Source: a virus. From it: a DNA stretch of 20,711 bases. Location of the stretch: IMG/VR virus record IMGVR_UViG_3300046507_000597, positions 1-20,711 of that record; one strand, 5' to 3'. The notes beneath the pieces were generated by a model. The model did not search any database, had not been told where the DNA came from, and saw only the letters and a program-made list of their open reading frames with translations. Position 1 is the stretch's first letter. Each line of letters begins with the position of its first letter. Shown piece by piece: positions 20,171 to 20,711 of this stretch. A program made the translations under genes and the position numbers.

Positions 20171-20711
20171 ATGCTTCAGCCTGCAGTCCAGTCCCCGGAG
20201 TGGTGGCGTGACCGCTTGTACGAGGCGCTGTGCAAGCGGTCGGAGGAGACGAAAGTCTTTGACGACTACTACGAGTGCGAGCACCCGCTGCCGCACCTGC
20301 ACGAGAGGGCGCGGGAGCCGTTCCGGCGGCTGCTGAAGATGTCCCGGGCGAATTACATGGAGCTCGTCGTCGATGCGCTCGTGGGTCGCCTGGAGGTGGC
20401 TGGCTTCCAGTCGGACGCCGACGCCGGTGACGCGGATCAGGCGGCGTGGGGGCTGTGGCAGGACAACAACCTGGACGGCGGCTCGTCGCTGGCGTTCCTG
20501 GAGGCGGCGATCCGCGGAAACGCCTACATGCTGGTGTCGCCGGACAAGCGACTCGGCTTCCGGATCACTCCGGAGCATCCGACGCAGGTCATCACGGAGG
20601 AGAAGCCGGGGGAGCCCGGCGAGATGGCCGCTGCGCTGAAGCTGTGGATCGATGACTGGACGGCCAAGCTGTGCTGCACGGTCTATCTCCCCGACCGGAT
20701 CTACAAGTTCG
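20171..20711 (+). CDS. Phage portal protein, SPP1 gp6-like, 3' end cut
   Basis: ATG 20171 has GAGAGGGGG upstream, and the frame stays open to the window end (180 residues). The start PEWWRDRLYEAL, followed by FDDYYECEHPLPHL, FRRLLKMSRANYMELVVDAL and then LAFLEAAIRGNAYMLV and a TPEHPTQVI segment, is typical of SPP1 gp6-type portals. These form the dodecameric ring at one head vertex through which terminase pumps DNA. Order (small terminase, large terminase, portal) is canonical. Confidence 0.92.
   Translation, partial: MLQPAVQSPEWWRDRLYEALCKRSEETKVFDDYYECEHPLPHLHERAREPFRRLLKMSRANYMELVVDALVGRLEVAGFQSDADAGDADQAAWGLWQDNNLDGGSSLAFLEAAIRGNAYMLVSPDKRLGFRITPEHPTQVITEEKPGEPGEMAAALKLWIDDWTAKLCCTVYLPDRIYKF

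Noticed and set aside
1-20711. tRNA genes, rRNA genes, CRISPR arrays, insertion sequences, integrase and attachment sites
   Set aside because: I looked for tRNA T-arm patterns, regularly spaced repeats, transposase motifs and tyrosine or serine recombinase motifs and saw none.

Overview
The window reads as high-GC actinobacterial mobile DNA, most probably from Streptomyces or a phage of it. Codons strongly prefer G or C in third position, starts are often GTG, genes overlap by ATGA/GTGA, and the recognisable families are typical of Streptomyces phages and Streptomyces conjugative elements. No rRNA, tRNA, CRISPR array, IS element, integrase or replication initiator is visible. Both ends are cut inside genes.

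Layout. (1) 1-460: end of a rightward transcript, with a truncated small gene, a doubtful second gene and a hairpin terminator. (2) 461-5348: a leftward block. It holds three genes of unknown function, the first carrying an excisionase/MerR-like HTH and driven by a promoter with a perfect 14-bp palindrome in its spacer. Next come a split zinc-ribbon membrane protein, a small hypothetical protein, two translationally coupled Nudix proteins (one fused to an HTH) and a small HTH protein. (3) 5349-5430: face-to-face promoters, one leaderless leftward and one strong rightward, probably a regulatory switch. (4) 5430-8560: a rightward train of about a dozen very small genes, several overlapping by 1-4 bases, with perfect stem-loops in many of the gaps. 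(5) 8623-12042: an SpdB-like DUF2637 membrane protein followed by a TraB-type FtsK/SpoIIIE DNA translocase, the core of Streptomyces double-stranded-DNA conjugation. Directly after traB is a non-coding cluster of GTCAGGGG octamers arranged in opposite orientation on either side of a hairpin, a good candidate for the cis-acting transfer locus (clt) or an origin. (6) 12230-14955: accessory small, zinc-binding and membrane proteins. (7) 15050-20711: a terminator, then phage genes: an HTH protein, three structural-type proteins including a jelly-roll fibre-like one, a leftward membrane-protein moron, HNH endonuclease, a repeat-bearing non-coding packaging candidate, small and large terminase, and the start of an SPP1-type portal.

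The striking point is the combination. A complete-looking Spd/TraB transfer module, a TraB-site-like repeat cluster and Nudix genes reminiscent of the pSAM2 immunity factor Pif lie in the same genome as a phage packaging and head module. The simplest reading is a chimera of a temperate phage (or phage-plasmid) and an actinomycete conjugative element, which might move both as virions and by TraB-type transfer. A conjugative element sitting next to, or inserted in, a prophage is the main alternative.
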